DNA of 64,000 nt from Pseudomonas sp. stari2 (GTDB lineage: Bacteria; Pseudomonadota; Gammaproteobacteria; Pseudomonadales; Pseudomonadaceae), in the NCBI RefSeq assembly GCF_040760005.1, contig NZ_CP099760.1, forward strand, positions 3,157,501 through 3,221,500. Reading direction: 5' to 3'. A program made the position numbers and the translations under genes. This document shows positions 33,359 through 42,666 of this stretch, in pieces (the first letter of the stretch is position 1; every line of letters starts with the position of its first letter). The notes beneath the pieces were generated by a model. That model saw only the letters and a list, made by a program, of their open reading frames with translations. It was not told the origin of the DNA and did not search any database.

Positions 33359-34420
33359 TTACCGGGTCAGTTTCGCCAGCGCACCCTCGGCCAGTTGCCG
33401 AGTCAGTTCAGCGCTGCTCAACTCCTTGCCCAGCGTAAACGCCTGACCAGCCCAGAGGTTGCTGAAATCAGCCTCATCCTTGGCGCGCAACGGCATCAGA
33501 GCTCCGCCAGCCAACGGAAACGCTGGCGCTTTGTCCGACATCGGTCCCACTTCACGCATCACTCGATTCAGAATCCCCCGTGCCGGGCGCCCGGTGAACA
33601 GGTTGGTGATAGCGGTTTCACTGTCCTTCGCGGTGCGCAGCGCCTTGTGATGAGAAGCGCTGACTTTGGCCTCCGGTGTAAACAGATAAGCCGTGCCGAC
33701 CTGAGCAGCAGATGCACCGAGCATGAATGCCGCTGCAACGCCTCGTGCATCGGCGATCGCACCGGCAGCAATCACGGGCACTTTGACCGCGTCGACGATT
33801 TGCGGAACGAGCGCAAAGGTTCCCACCTGGCTGCTCAGGTCATCGCTGAGGAACATGCCCCGATGCCCTCCGGCCTCGTAGCCCATGGCGATGATTGCGT
33901 CGCAACCGTTCTGTTCCAGCCAGACGGCTTCGTCGACGTTGGTTGCCGAGGACAGGATTTTCGCCCCGGTGGCCTTGACCCGGTCCAGCAGGGATTTTTC
34001 CGGCAGGCCAAAGTGGAAACTCACCACCTCAGGACGAAAATCTTCAAGTACTTCGCAAGCGGCTGCATCAAAAGGTGCGCGGTTGGATACCGGCGTCGGT
34101 GCATCGAAGTCAGCACCCAGTTCGCGGTAGTAGGGTTCCAGCAGATTCTTCCAGTCCCGTGCCCGCTGTTCATCGGCGGCCGGTGGCTGGTGGCAGAAGA
34201 AATTGACGTTGAACGGTTTGTCAGTGCCCTGACGGATGGCCTTCAGTTCTTCGCGTAATTGCTCGATGCTCAGCATCGCCGCCGGCATCGAACCCAAGCC
34301 GCCCGCGTTGCACACCGCAATGACCATTGACGAGTTGGTGGCACCGGCCATAGGGCCCTGGATAATCGGCAGTTCGATGCCGAGCAGGTCAAGAATGCGC
34401 GTATCTGGCCATTGGTTCAT
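33359..34420 (-). CDS. Nitronate monooxygenase-family flavoprotein
   Basis: 353 aa, NMO/2-nitropropane dioxygenase family TIM barrel using FMN. Motifs: PIIQGPMAGATNSSMV, VCNAGGLGSMPAAML, GYEAGGHRG, VIAAGAIADARGVAAAFMLGASAAQVGTAYL, which are FMN-binding. ATG at 34420 has GGAG about 9 bases upstream. Substrate may be a nitronate (propionate 3-nitronate) but family members vary. Confidence 0.85.
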   Translation of the reverse strand: MNQWPDTRILDLLGIELPIIQGPMAGATNSSMVIAVCNAGGLGSMPAAMLSIEQLREELKAIRQGTDKPFNVNFFCHQPPAADEQRARDWKNLLEPYYRELGADFDAPTPVSNRAPFDAAACEVLEDFRPEVVSFHFGLPEKSLLDRVKATGAKILSSATNVDEAVWLEQNGCDAIIAMGYEAGGHRGMFLSDDLSSQVGTFALVPQIVDAVKVPVIAAGAIADARGVAAAFMLGASAAQVGTAYLFTPEAKVSASHHKALRTAKDSETAITNLFTGRPARGILNRVMREVGPMSDKAPAFPLAGGALMPLRAKDEADFSNLWAGQAFTLGKELSSAELTRQLAEGALAKLTR

Positions 34421-34528
34421 GGAAAAGACTCCGAAGGACAAAGCAGGGCAGAGAAGCTGAAGCCGGTTTTTTTACCAGCAAAACCGGGTGCAGGGCCAGC
34501 CGAGATTTGTAGCCGAGCGGGATTCGGA

Positions 34529-36976
34529 TCAGCGTCGATGAAATCCACCACCGCCCCCTCCACCGAATGAATGGTTCATGAACTGCGAAGAGTTGTGGAA
34601 GTTGTTCAGTCGCTGGTTACCCACATTGCGCGCCGCAGAATCGCGGTTGAGGTTCTGTAACTGAGCATTGTTGTTGGCCGGTGCGCGGGCTTCTCCGCCC
34701 TTGACCATCGACTGCCAGCCGTCATCGGTCTTCTTGTAGACGTTGCCGTCGTGGCCGGCATACACGTTGTCGCCAACTCGTGCGGCGCCGCTGTTACGCC
34801 CGTGAATCCCTCCGTACTGCGTGGTGTTGCCGGTGTTCGGGTTGTAGACGGCGCCACGATTGGCAGTGACCTGAGTGCCATTACGGGCATTGCCCGCTGT
34901 TACCCGCCCCCCGGCAATCGCACCGCCGTTGGGCCCCACCACTTCACCGCTGCGACCGGCCGCATAGTTGCCGGTGTAGACATTGTGTACCGCGCCACGC
35001 TGACCTGCGGTCGCAATCCCGGTCCGTGAGTTGTAGGAGGAGCCGACCTGACCGGCCCAGCGGTTGCCGGTCCAGGCGTTGTAACCTGCGCCATAGCGGC
35101 TGACGGTCGCCCGATCACCCCATTGCCGGTAAATGTTGCCGGTCGTGCCGGCCCACCCGCCCGGGCCCCATGCGACGGCGCCGCCGTGATAACCGTAGGC
35201 TGCGCCGCCCCAGGCCAATGGCGCCGGATACAAGTGTGGTCCCCACGCGTAGCCCCAACCGTAATTACCCCACCATGGATAGGCGCCCCAGCCCCAGCCC
35301 ATGGCGGCAGTGCTGCCGCCCCAGCTCCAGCCGAACCCGAAGCCGAACGTCCAGCCAGTCCACGGCGTATAGCGGATGGCGACGCCAAAGCCGTAAGTCA
35401 CCGGCGGCCCGTACCAGACACTGCCGATCCATGGTGTGTACGGATAGCCGGTACCGTAAACCACAACACCGGTCGCCGGATCCAGCGTCGATCCCTGATA
35501 GCCCGGCGTGTAGCCGACGACGACCGTGTCGCCACTGGACTCATAGACTTTGACGTAAGTGAGGTAGTGCATCGGTGAGTTCGGTGGTATCGAATAGATC
35601 ACCGCCGGCACCGAACTGGCCACGGTCCAGGGACCACCGACTGCCGTGGCAACGAACCAGATGCCATTCTCCACGGCGTACCAACTGTTGTTGTCGATCC
35701 GGATGATCGGCGTGGCGCTGTTGATCACATATTGAAGCGGGGTCCCACTGATGGCTTTGAGTTGAGGCTCGCCGTCGAATTGTGGTGCAGTCATTTTTAC
35801 CGCGCTTTTCTTGATCGCCGACGTCTGCGGGATGCTGGCGGCAATGGCCGCCTCCTTGGCCTGGGGCGTCCCGGCGACCGAGGCTTTGACGTTTTCCTTC
35901 GGACTGTCGTCGGGAATGTTGGCGAAGTCTGCCGGCAGCTTGTCCGCCGGGGTAAATGTCCACGGGCCGTTCATGTCACCGGCGCGGAACCAGCGGCCGG
36001 ATATCAGCACATAACTGTTTTGATCGCCGATTTCCTTGAAGATGTGCCCGGTCGTGTTGCTGACGTACAGCAGTTGCGTGCCCTGGATCGGCAGCCACTG
36101 CGGCGCACCGTCAGTGACGATCAGCTCGGTCGGGGTCGTGGCCACGAAGATCTTCGGCTGCGGCGGTTTGGCCAGGCTCGGTACTTTGTCCTTCGGGTCG
36201 CTTTGCCCGGTGAGCAGATCTACCTGCCGGCTCTCGATCGCCGCTTTCTTGGCTTTTTCCAGATTCGTCGCAGGTGATGAGAGTAGGGTGTAGGGCCCCG
36301 TCAATTGATCGGCAACCATCCAGCCATCGAACACATGCAGATAATGTTTGCCTTGGGCGTCCTTGAGCAGCAGAGGGCGAGTGTTGATCACCCGTTGCAA
36401 TTCGGTGCCGTTGACCGGACGAAACACGGCATCACCGTCGATATAGACCAGCATGGCCGGCACATCCGAGCTGAGGATGGTCGGCGGCGCGTTTTCCAGT
36501 GGCGCCGTGTCGACTTTCTGCTCGGCGGCCAGTACACCGACGGCGGCCTCCAGTTGATCGAGTGAAATGGTTTTCTTGCGCTTGGCCGCATCGTTTTGCA
36601 GTGTCGTGATCCACGTCTCTGCCTGGCTTGCATTGGCAGGGAAATCCGCCTTGATGATTTTGTACTGGTCGAGCATGACCCAGCGGGTGGCTTTGTCGAC
36701 CAGTGTGTGAGCGCTGAACTGGACGATGCCGTAAGTCGACTTGTCGTCGGCGCCGGTGGCCTCGACGGCGGCGCGAGCCTGCAAGGTGTAGCCGTCCCAG
36801 TTGTCGAGCTGCGGCTGATACACGGTGAGTTTTGACTTGCCGCTGGTGATGACTTGCGGCCATGTCGGCTCAACGGCAGCCGCTTCTGCTGTCTTGGCGG
36901 CAGGCGCCGCCCAAGCGGTATTGAATGCCAACAGACAGAGCATCAGCCATGCAAAAAAAGGGCGGGCGCGGGACAT
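34529..36976 (-). CDS. Large exported Gly- and aromatic-rich protein
   Basis: 815 aa with a clear signal peptide (FFAWLMLCLLAFNTAWA, cleavage near AWA-AP). The first half has repeated units with W-F/Y and GPW motifs (SGRWFRAGDMNGPWTF, ENGIWFVATAVGGPWTV, DGWMVADQLTGPY). Residues about 515-650 are extremely rich in Gly, Trp and Tyr (GWGWGAYPWWGNYGWGYAWG), then a Gly/Asn/Thr/Ala repeat tract and a terminal SFGGGGGGGFHRR. Related Pseudomonas proteins are sometimes labelled carbohydrate-binding family V/XII. I would not assign a function; a cell-surface or envelope role is inference. Confidence 0.7.
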   Translation of the reverse strand: MSRARPFFAWLMLCLLAFNTAWAAPAAKTAEAAAVEPTWPQVITSGKSKLTVYQPQLDNWDGYTLQARAAVEATGADDKSTYGIVQFSAHTLVDKATRWVMLDQYKIIKADFPANASQAETWITTLQNDAAKRKKTISLDQLEAAVGVLAAEQKVDTAPLENAPPTILSSDVPAMLVYIDGDAVFRPVNGTELQRVINTRPLLLKDAQGKHYLHVFDGWMVADQLTGPYTLLSSPATNLEKAKKAAIESRQVDLLTGQSDPKDKVPSLAKPPQPKIFVATTPTELIVTDGAPQWLPIQGTQLLYVSNTTGHIFKEIGDQNSYVLISGRWFRAGDMNGPWTFTPADKLPADFANIPDDSPKENVKASVAGTPQAKEAAIAASIPQTSAIKKSAVKMTAPQFDGEPQLKAISGTPLQYVINSATPIIRIDNNSWYAVENGIWFVATAVGGPWTVASSVPAVIYSIPPNSPMHYLTYVKVYESSGDTVVVGYTPGYQGSTLDPATGVVVYGTGYPYTPWIGSVWYGPPVTYGFGVAIRYTPWTGWTFGFGFGWSWGGSTAAMGWGWGAYPWWGNYGWGYAWGPHLYPAPLAWGGAAYGYHGGAVAWGPGGWAGTTGNIYRQWGDRATVSRYGAGYNAWTGNRWAGQVGSSYNSRTGIATAGQRGAVHNVYTGNYAAGRSGEVVGPNGGAIAGGRVTAGNARNGTQVTANRGAVYNPNTGNTTQYGGIHGRNSGAARVGDNVYAGHDGNVYKKTDDGWQSMVKGGEARAPANNNAQLQNLNRDSAARNVGNQRLNNFHNSSQFMNHSFGGGGGGGFHRR

Positions 36977-37155
36977 TGTCAGCTCCATCGACAAAGGCTT
37001 CTCGGGGATAACTGGAAGCAGTCGAAAAAGCATAGTCGTCCGATCTGGAATCACCCGCCGGTTTCAGCGATTGGCGGAAAGTCGAGTGGGGCAAAATGTT
37101 GCGATGTGGTATTTGAATGCCACGAGACCCTGAATTCATTTCCTGAGAGGCAATC

Positions 37156-38139
37156 ATGTTCAACGGCATTCTGATCGACAAAGACGACAGCGGTTATCGC
37201 GCCAGCCTGCAGAAAATCGACGAGCAGCAGTTGCCCGACGGCGATGTGGCTGTTCGCGTCGCGTACAGCACGCTGAACTTCAAGGACGGGCTGGCGATTA
37301 CCGGCAGCAGCCCGGTGGTGCGCAAGTTTCCGATGGTGCCGGGGATCGATCTGGCCGGTACGGTCGAGGTCAGTTCGCATCCCGACTATAAGGCTGGCGA
37401 CCAGGTGTTGCTCAACGGCTGGGGCGTGGGTGAAAACCACTGGGGCGGCCTGGCTCAAAAGGCCCGACTCAACGGCGACTGGCTGATTCCGCTACCCGAG
37501 GCGTTTTCCGCCGCACAAGCCATGGCCATCGGCACGGCGGGCTACACGGCGATGCTGTGCATCATGGCGCTCGAGCGAAATGGCGTGACGCCAGAACAGG
37601 GCGAAGTGCTGGTTACCGGCGCCAATGGCGGGGTTGGCAGCTTTGCAATCGCCTTGTTGCACAAGCTGGGCTATCGCGTGGTGGCGTCCACCGGGCGGGT
37701 GTCGGAGCATGAGTATCTGCAGCAGTTGGGCGCCAGCGAAATCATGGATCGCGCGACCTTGTCCGAACCCGGCAAGCCACTGGCGAAGGAACGTTGGGCG
37801 GCGGTCATTGATTCGGTCGGCAGCCACACATTGGCCAACGCCTGTGCCAGCACCCGCGCTGAAGGCACCGTCGCGGCGTGTGGTCTGGCTCAGGGCATGG
37901 ATTTCCCGGCGTCGGTGGCCCCGTTCATCTTGCGTGGTGTGACGCTGGCTGGAGTCAACAGCGTAACTCAGCCCAAGGCGCGTCGAATCGAGGCCTGGAA
38001 GCGTCTGGCCAAGGATCTGGATTTCGCCTTGTTGCCCCTGATCAGTCACGAAATCGACCTCAGCGAGGCGATCGAAGCTGCTCCGAAATTGCTCGCCGGA
38101 CAGTTGCGCGGACGGGTTGTCGTGGACGTCAATCGCTGA
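37156..38139 (+). CDS. acuI: Acrylyl-CoA reductase-like oxidoreductase (YhdH/AcuI)
   Basis: 327 aa, medium-chain dehydrogenase/reductase without zinc ligands. AcuI signature: [42 protein letters not shown], and [23 protein letters not shown] as the NADPH-binding site. Family reduces acrylyl-CoA to propionyl-CoA with NADPH. Good match in length to E. coli YhdH (324 aa). Followed by a GyrI-like gene on the same strand. Confidence 0.9.
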   Translation: MFNGILIDKDDSGYRASLQKIDEQQLPDGDVAVRVAYSTLNFKDGLAITGSSPVVRKFPMVPGIDLAGTVEVSSHPDYKAGDQVLLNGWGVGENHWGGLAQKARLNGDWLIPLPEAFSAAQAMAIGTAGYTAMLCIMALERNGVTPEQGEVLVTGANGGVGSFAIALLHKLGYRVVASTGRVSEHEYLQQLGASEIMDRATLSEPGKPLAKERWAAVIDSVGSHTLANACASTRAEGTVAACGLAQGMDFPASVAPFILRGVTLAGVNSVTQPKARRIEAWKRLAKDLDFALLPLISHEIDLSEAIEAAPKLLAGQLRGRVVVDVNR

Positions 38140-38200
38140 CACATTAAGCGCCATCGCGGACCTGCCGGGTCGCACTTCAAAAAAAGGGAGTGGCACTTCG

Positions 38201-38659
38201 ATGGATCTACAACAACAGCACGTTGAGTCGTTCACGGTTTCAGGCTTGCGTGTTCGAACCACCAACGCCGCAGAACACAAGGCCGAGACCGCGAAAATCG
38301 GCCCGATGTGGAGGCAGTTTTTCAGCAAGAACCTGGCGGATGCCATTCCTGGCAAGCTGAGCGAGTCACCGATTTACGGGGTGTACTCGGCTTATGAATC
38401 GGATGCTTCGGGTGCGTTCGATGTGACGGCGGGTGTTGCGGTTGCCAATCCGCAGACTGAATTCGAAACCCTTCGGATCGAAAGCGGCGAGTATCTGGTG
38501 TTCCAGGGACAGGGCGCATTGCCCGATGCGGTCATTGCCACTTGGGGCCGGATCTGGAAACACTTCGAAGCCAATCCGCAGATTCAGCGGCGTTACGCCA
38601 CTGACTTCGAGGCCTACCTTGGCCCCGAATCAGTGGCGATTTACATCGGCATCCGCTAA
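38201..38659 (+). CDS. GyrI-like / AraC effector-binding domain protein
   Basis: 152 aa. Pattern of a GyrI-like small-molecule-binding fold: PIYGVYSAYESDASGAFDVTAGVAV and YLVFQGQGALPDAVIATWGRIWKHF, with C-terminal FEAYLGP. The ATG at 38201 is preferred (GGGAG upstream); its frame extends 28 codons upstream into acuI but without a family match. Such free-standing domains bind hydrophobic ligands; role here unknown. It runs to four bases past the ada stop on the other strand. Confidence 0.7.
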   Translation: MDLQQQHVESFTVSGLRVRTTNAAEHKAETAKIGPMWRQFFSKNLADAIPGKLSESPIYGVYSAYESDASGAFDVTAGVAVANPQTEFETLRIESGEYLVFQGQGALPDAVIATWGRIWKHFEANPQIQRRYATDFEAYLGPESVAIYIGIR

Positions 38660-39723
38660 GGCTGCGTTTCCCGGGACAACAGCTCACGCTTGCGCTCCAC
38701 GCCCCAGCGATAGCCGGAAAGGTTGCCGTCGCTGCGGACCACGCGGTGGCAAGGGATCGCCACTGCGAGGCTGTTGGCGCCGCAAGCCTGGGCCACCGCA
38801 CGTACAGCTTTTGGCGAGCCGATGCGCTGGGCGATGTCGGCGTAACTGGCGGTGCTGCCAACCGGTATTTCGCGCAGCGCCTGCCAGACCCGCTCCTGAA
38901 ACGCTGTGCCCCGCACATCCAGTGGCAGATCAAGACCGATTGCCGGCGTTTCAATGAAGCCGACGACATGGGCAATCAGTTGCTCGAACCCGGCGTCGGC
39001 ACCAATCAGGTTGGCGCGGCGAAACTGATCCTGCAGGTCGCAGACCAGTTGATGGGGATCGTCCCCCAACAGAATCGCGCAGATCCCCCGGGCACTCTGT
39101 GCCACCAGAATCGCGCCGAGCGAACATTGACCGACCGCAAAACGAATGTCGTTGTTCTGCCCCGCCGCCCGGAAGTCGCCGGGTTTCATCCCCAACAACT
39201 GATCAGCGGCTTCATAGAAGCGGCTGTTGGAGTTGAAGCCGGCGTCGTACAGCGCATCGGTCACCGAGTCGCCACCCGCCAATCGTTGGCGCACTCTGCG
39301 CGAGCGGTGAGCGGCGGCGTACCCTTTGGGCGTCAGGCCGGTGGCGGCTTTGAATACCCGATGGAAATGGAAGGGACTCAAGCCTGCTGCGTCCGCCAGC
39401 TCGTTGAGCGCTGGCAGGGTTTCGGCGGTTTCGATCTGCCGGCATGCAGCGGCTACGGTCGCGGCATGTTGCGCGGCCACGTCGCTCTGATCCTTGCTCG
39501 CCCGTTTGCTGGGGCGATAACCCGCTGCCTCGGCCTCTTCGGCTGTGTCGAAGAACTCGACATTCTGCGGTTTAGGCAGGCGCGCCAGACTGCTCGGACG
39601 GCAATAGATGCCAGTGGTTTTCACGGCGTAGACAAATTGACCGTCCGCCCGTGGATCGCGGGCGACAACGGCGGACCAGCGTGGATCATCTTCAATGTTC
39701 AGCGGGGGCGAAAGCGTTTTCAT
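38656..39723 (-). CDS. ada: Ada-like methylphosphotriester/O6-methylguanine-DNA methyltransferase
   Basis: 355 aa, with the Ada order: N-Ada domain, AraC-type HTH (about 85-185; SPFHFHRVFKAATGLTPKGYAAAHR), and O6-methylguanine transferase with the AIPCHRVVRSDG active site near the C-terminus. The N-Ada zinc site should have four Cys; here only Cys41 survives (IYCRPSS), the others being Ser45, Ser72 and Ala75. The normal metal-based methyl-acceptance and induction by phosphotriesters should therefore be lost, while the C-terminal repair enzyme looks intact. Downstream of alkB and an oxygenase on the same strand. Confidence 0.88.
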   Translation of the reverse strand: MKTLSPPLNIEDDPRWSAVVARDPRADGQFVYAVKTTGIYCRPSSLARLPKPQNVEFFDTAEEAEAAGYRPSKRASKDQSDVAAQHAATVAAACRQIETAETLPALNELADAAGLSPFHFHRVFKAATGLTPKGYAAAHRSRRVRQRLAGGDSVTDALYDAGFNSNSRFYEAADQLLGMKPGDFRAAGQNNDIRFAVGQCSLGAILVAQSARGICAILLGDDPHQLVCDLQDQFRRANLIGADAGFEQLIAHVVGFIETPAIGLDLPLDVRGTAFQERVWQALREIPVGSTASYADIAQRIGSPKAVRAVAQACGANSLAVAIPCHRVVRSDGNLSGYRWGVERKRELLSRETQP

Positions 39724-39811
39724 GATGGAGAGTCCGTTGACCTGTTGAATTTCAGGTTAACCAGTGCCGCCAACCGTAACACTCCGGCCCTTGCGGTCAA
39801 ACTTTGCACGG

Positions 39812-40474
39812 TCATCCGGCGGTGCGAAACGTCAGATTGAAACGCTGTTCGCCCAGTTGCGGATGCCGGCCGTATTTGATCGGCAGGACGCCGTGGTAGC
39901 GCAGCCGATCAACGCCGCCCCAGATCACCATGTCGCCGTGCAGCAGCGAAATGCGCTGAGTTTTATCGTTGCGGGCGAAACCTCCGAACAGGAACATGGC
40001 GGGCAATCCCAATGACAGGGACACGATAGGTGCGGTGTAGGAATGTTCGTCCTTGTCTTGATGCAAAGACATTTTCGCGCCGGGGACATAACGGTTGATC
40101 AGGCAGGAGTCCGGTACGAAGTCGAAAAAGCCGACTTCCTTCGCTGCCGCTTGTGCCAAATCGCGAAACACTTCGGGCATTTCCGGCCAGGGCAGATGGC
40201 TGAGCGGGTCCTCGGCTGAATAGCGGTAACCGCTGCGGTCGGTGATCCAGCCAAGTGCTCCGCAACTGCTGGTGGCCACTGACATGCTGAACCCGCCGGG
40301 CGTCATCATGTGTCGTAACGGGGCACGTTCGATGATCCATTTCAGAGCCGGCAACAATTGCTCGATTCGGGGCAGGGCAAAGCCGCGCAGCACCCAGGAT
40401 TGTTCGCCGATCTGTTCAGCGCGTCGGGGCTGCTCGGATTCGGTGTCGGCGAACAGATCGAAGTTGGTGTGCAT
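39812..40474 (-). CDS. alkB: DNA oxidative demethylase AlkB
   Basis: 220 aa, Fe(II)/2-oxoglutarate oxygenase removing 1-methyladenine and 3-methylcytosine. Shows LHQDKDE (HxD), the distal YHGVLPIKYG His, and RFNLTFR (2OG-binding Arg). ATG at 40474 begins MHTNFDLFAD, four bases past the end of the upstream oxygenase gene, suggesting coupled translation; a longer in-frame start overlaps that gene. Confidence 0.92.
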   Translation of the reverse strand: MHTNFDLFADTESEQPRRAEQIGEQSWVLRGFALPRIEQLLPALKWIIERAPLRHMMTPGGFSMSVATSSCGALGWITDRSGYRYSAEDPLSHLPWPEMPEVFRDLAQAAAKEVGFFDFVPDSCLINRYVPGAKMSLHQDKDEHSYTAPIVSLSLGLPAMFLFGGFARNDKTQRISLLHGDMVIWGGVDRLRYHGVLPIKYGRHPQLGEQRFNLTFRTAG

Positions 40475-40478
40475 GATG

Positions 40479-41192
40479 TCAGGTAGCGTCGTGAAAAATG
40501 ATGCCCAGAGTATGCCGTTTTCCGCTGTGCAGGCGGCTGACGCCGTGGCGCATGGTGACCCGATAGTCGCCGCGTACACCTTTTACCGGACGTTGGTTGA
40601 CGGCAAAGATCAGCGCGTCGCCTTTCTTCAGGTCCATCACCAGTGGGCGAGACTGCATTCTCGGGCGTTGTTCGGTCAGGACGAACTCACCGCCGCTGAA
40701 GTCCTCGCCAGGTTCTGACAGAAGAATCGCTACCTGCAGCGGGAAGACGTGTTCGCCGTACAGGTCCTGATGCAGACAGTTGTAATCCTGTGGGCCGTAT
40801 TGCAGCAAGAGCGGGGTAGGCCGCAGTTGACCGGCGGCATGACAACGCGCAAGAAACTCGCTGTGCAGGGCTGGAAAACGTTGTGGCAAGCCCATTCGTT
40901 CATGCCAGCGGTTGGCCAGGTGAACAAGGCGTGGATAAAGCGCACTGCGCAGGCGTTCAACCAATGGAGGAAGCGGGTAGCGCAGATACTTGTATTCGCC
41001 GCGACCGAAACCGTGGCGGGCCATGATCACCTGTGAGCGGAACGGTTCGCTTTGCGGGTACAGCGCACTCAGACGATCACAGGTTTGTGGTCGCAACAGC
41101 GAACGGATGATGGCGCAACCATCCTGATCCAGCTGTTGTTCCAGTGCGACCCAGTCGAGCGCGTCGAGGGGGGAGTCGGGTGACATCGGCAT
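40479..41192 (-). CDS. 2-oxoglutarate/Fe(II) oxygenase, prolyl-hydroxylase-like
   Basis: 237 aa. Core HxD (NCLHQDLYGE) and distal RHGVSRLH, with KKGDALIFAVNQRPVKG before it, define a jelly-roll 2OG oxygenase of the prolyl 4-hydroxylase type. AAGGAATCAGT upstream of ATG at 41192 supports the start. Precedes alkB with a four-base gap. The substrate is unknown; co-transcription with alkB and ada suggests a damage-response role (inference). Confidence 0.82.
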   Translation of the reverse strand: MPMSPDSPLDALDWVALEQQLDQDGCAIIRSLLRPQTCDRLSALYPQSEPFRSQVIMARHGFGRGEYKYLRYPLPPLVERLRSALYPRLVHLANRWHERMGLPQRFPALHSEFLARCHAAGQLRPTPLLLQYGPQDYNCLHQDLYGEHVFPLQVAILLSEPGEDFSGGEFVLTEQRPRMQSRPLVMDLKKGDALIFAVNQRPVKGVRGDYRVTMRHGVSRLHSGKRHTLGIIFHDAT

Positions 41193-41284
41193 ACTGATTC
41201 CTTGGCTTGCGTCGAGGTGATCAGTCTAGGCAGCCCGCCAGGCCGGAACACTCCGGCGCTTGCGGTCGAATGGTCACCCGCGTC

Positions 41285-41461
41285 TTACAACGCCTTGCTG
41301 ACGCTGATGTCGCTGATCACGTCTTCGCTCTGGCCGTGCAGGGCATCCAGCACAGCCTTGGCCTCTTCCGGCGTGCCGTTTTCCAGCTGGGCGAATTCGA
41401 AGCGGCGTTCGCCGTTCAGTTTGTACTTGATGACGTATTTGGTCGTTTGGGCCACGGTCAT
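41285..41461 (-). CDS. Small conserved-looking protein, 58 aa
   Basis: MTVAQTTKYVIKYKLNGERR start, then FEFAQLENGTPEEAKAVLDA and a VISDISVSKAL end. Alternating polar/hydrophobic pattern fits a small alpha/beta fold. The stop at 41285 and a clean ATG give a complete frame. No family known to me; immediately upstream of it (minus strand) lies the DUF1883-type gene, 28 bases away. Confidence 0.65.
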   Translation of the reverse strand: MTVAQTTKYVIKYKLNGERRFEFAQLENGTPEEAKAVLDALHGQSEDVISDISVSKAL

Positions 41462-41489
41462 GCTTACCTGATTGCGTTGAGGGAGCCGA

Positions 41490-41792
41490 TCAGCTGAGTT
41501 TCGAGCTGGAGCGGCGAATGATCTTGATCGAGTGCGTCAGGGTCGGCTTGCGGGTCACGCTGATTGCACGACGGTTGACGGTGTCGATGGTGATGTTCCA
41601 GAACCCGGTGCTCGGCGCAGTAATGCGGGCCGGGAAGGTGTCGAATGCGCCGCCGTGATAGGTGTGACGGCCGCCGTTCTTGAAGCTGCGGAAGTTGGCG
41701 TCGTTCATCAGACGGATGTTGCAGGTTTGTGAGCACTGGATGACGACAATGTCGTCTTCGTTGAGGTGCTCGCGCTGGTGAATAAATTTCAT
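41490..41792 (-). CDS. DUF1883-like protein
   Basis: 100 aa: MKFIHQREHLNEDDIVVIQC then NIRLMNDANFRSFKNGGRHTY and FPARITAPSTGFWNITID. Beta-rich; similar to DUF1883, of unknown function. ATG at 41792 has GGAGG upstream and is the last of several in-frame starts; the longer 161-codon frame is not conserved in character. Confidence 0.75.
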   Translation of the reverse strand: MKFIHQREHLNEDDIVVIQCSQTCNIRLMNDANFRSFKNGGRHTYHGGAFDTFPARITAPSTGFWNITIDTVNRRAISVTRKPTLTHSIKIIRRSSSKLS

Positions 41793-42003
41793 GGGCGCCT
41801 CCAGAAGGGCTTTTTCTACAAAATCAAAACGATAGCAGGATCGATTGGCGCAGTTTATCAGCCCGGACAGGTTATTATCCGGCCGTCGGGCGCTGCTTTG
41901 ACAATTAAAAACAGTTATTCGCGATTTCATGTGCGTTAAATGCAATGAGCCTCGGAGAAAAACGGCATTCATGCTGTCCGAGGGTCTTTATAGGAGATTC
42001 TGT

Positions 42004-42360
42004 ATGAAGTGGGGTGTGGTCTTTGTGCCGTTGGCATTGGCGATGGGTGGTTGTGCAAGCGTTTCGGAAATCAATGAAACGTTGCCGACCATGAACGTCA
42101 TTTCCGGCAAGAAACCCCACGAGTACGCACAGTGTCTGGCCGACAAACTGGCCCAAAGCCGCGGGGCCCTGCAAATGGAACCGCACAAGGACGGGGTTCG
42201 GGTGATCGTGCCTGGGAAGTTGTCGTCCGGCCCAGCGGCAGTGTTTGACATTGAGGACCGCTCCGGCGGCAGCAGCATCAAATTGCACGAGCGCATGTCC
42301 AACGTGCCGATACGTCCAAGGGATGTGCGCAATGCCGCCACGGTGTGCATTTCCGGCTGA
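42004..42360 (+). CDS. Small lipoprotein
   Basis: 118 aa. N-terminus WGVVFVPLALAMGGCASVSE is a lipoprotein signal with Cys17. Remaining mature part is about 100 residues (EYAQCLADKLAQSR, GKLSSGPAAVFDIEDRSGG). Start ATG 42004 has AGGAGA upstream. Outer-membrane anchoring is likely (Ala after Cys). Function unknown. Confidence 0.75.
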   Translation: MKWGVVFVPLALAMGGCASVSEINETLPTMNVISGKKPHEYAQCLADKLAQSRGALQMEPHKDGVRVIVPGKLSSGPAAVFDIEDRSGGSSIKLHERMSNVPIRPRDVRNAATVCISG

Positions 42361-42432
42361 TAAACTATCAGTCATCGGTATAGATGCCGTCCAGGTCACG
42401 CTTGGGCGGCATTGTCATTTCTGGAGATGTGC

Positions 42433-42663
42433 ATGAAGCGAGAACAGGTGCGCGAGCGCCATAAAGAGGGGCTGATCGCGGCCACCCATGTGATTCAGAA
42501 CCCGGCGAATTCGGGGGAATGGATCGTGTTTTTCAAGAAGAGCGCCGGGCGCAGTTACTTTCTGGTGGATGAAAACGACGAAGTTGAATCGTTTGCCCGC
42601 CTAGATGACCTGATCGAGGTCGTTCGTGGGCTGGGGATCAAGTTCGCCGAAATTCACATGTAA
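42433..42663 (+). CDS. Small hypothetical protein, 76 aa
   Basis: MKREQVRERHKEGLIAATHV with GGAG six bases upstream of ATG. Contains VFFKKSAGRSYFLVDENDEV, an alternating beta-like pattern. No recognised family. Convergent with the lipoprotein gene ending at 42667. Confidence 0.65.
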   Translation: MKREQVRERHKEGLIAATHVIQNPANSGEWIVFFKKSAGRSYFLVDENDEVESFARLDDLIEVVRGLGIKFAEIHM

Positions 42664-42666
42664 AGC

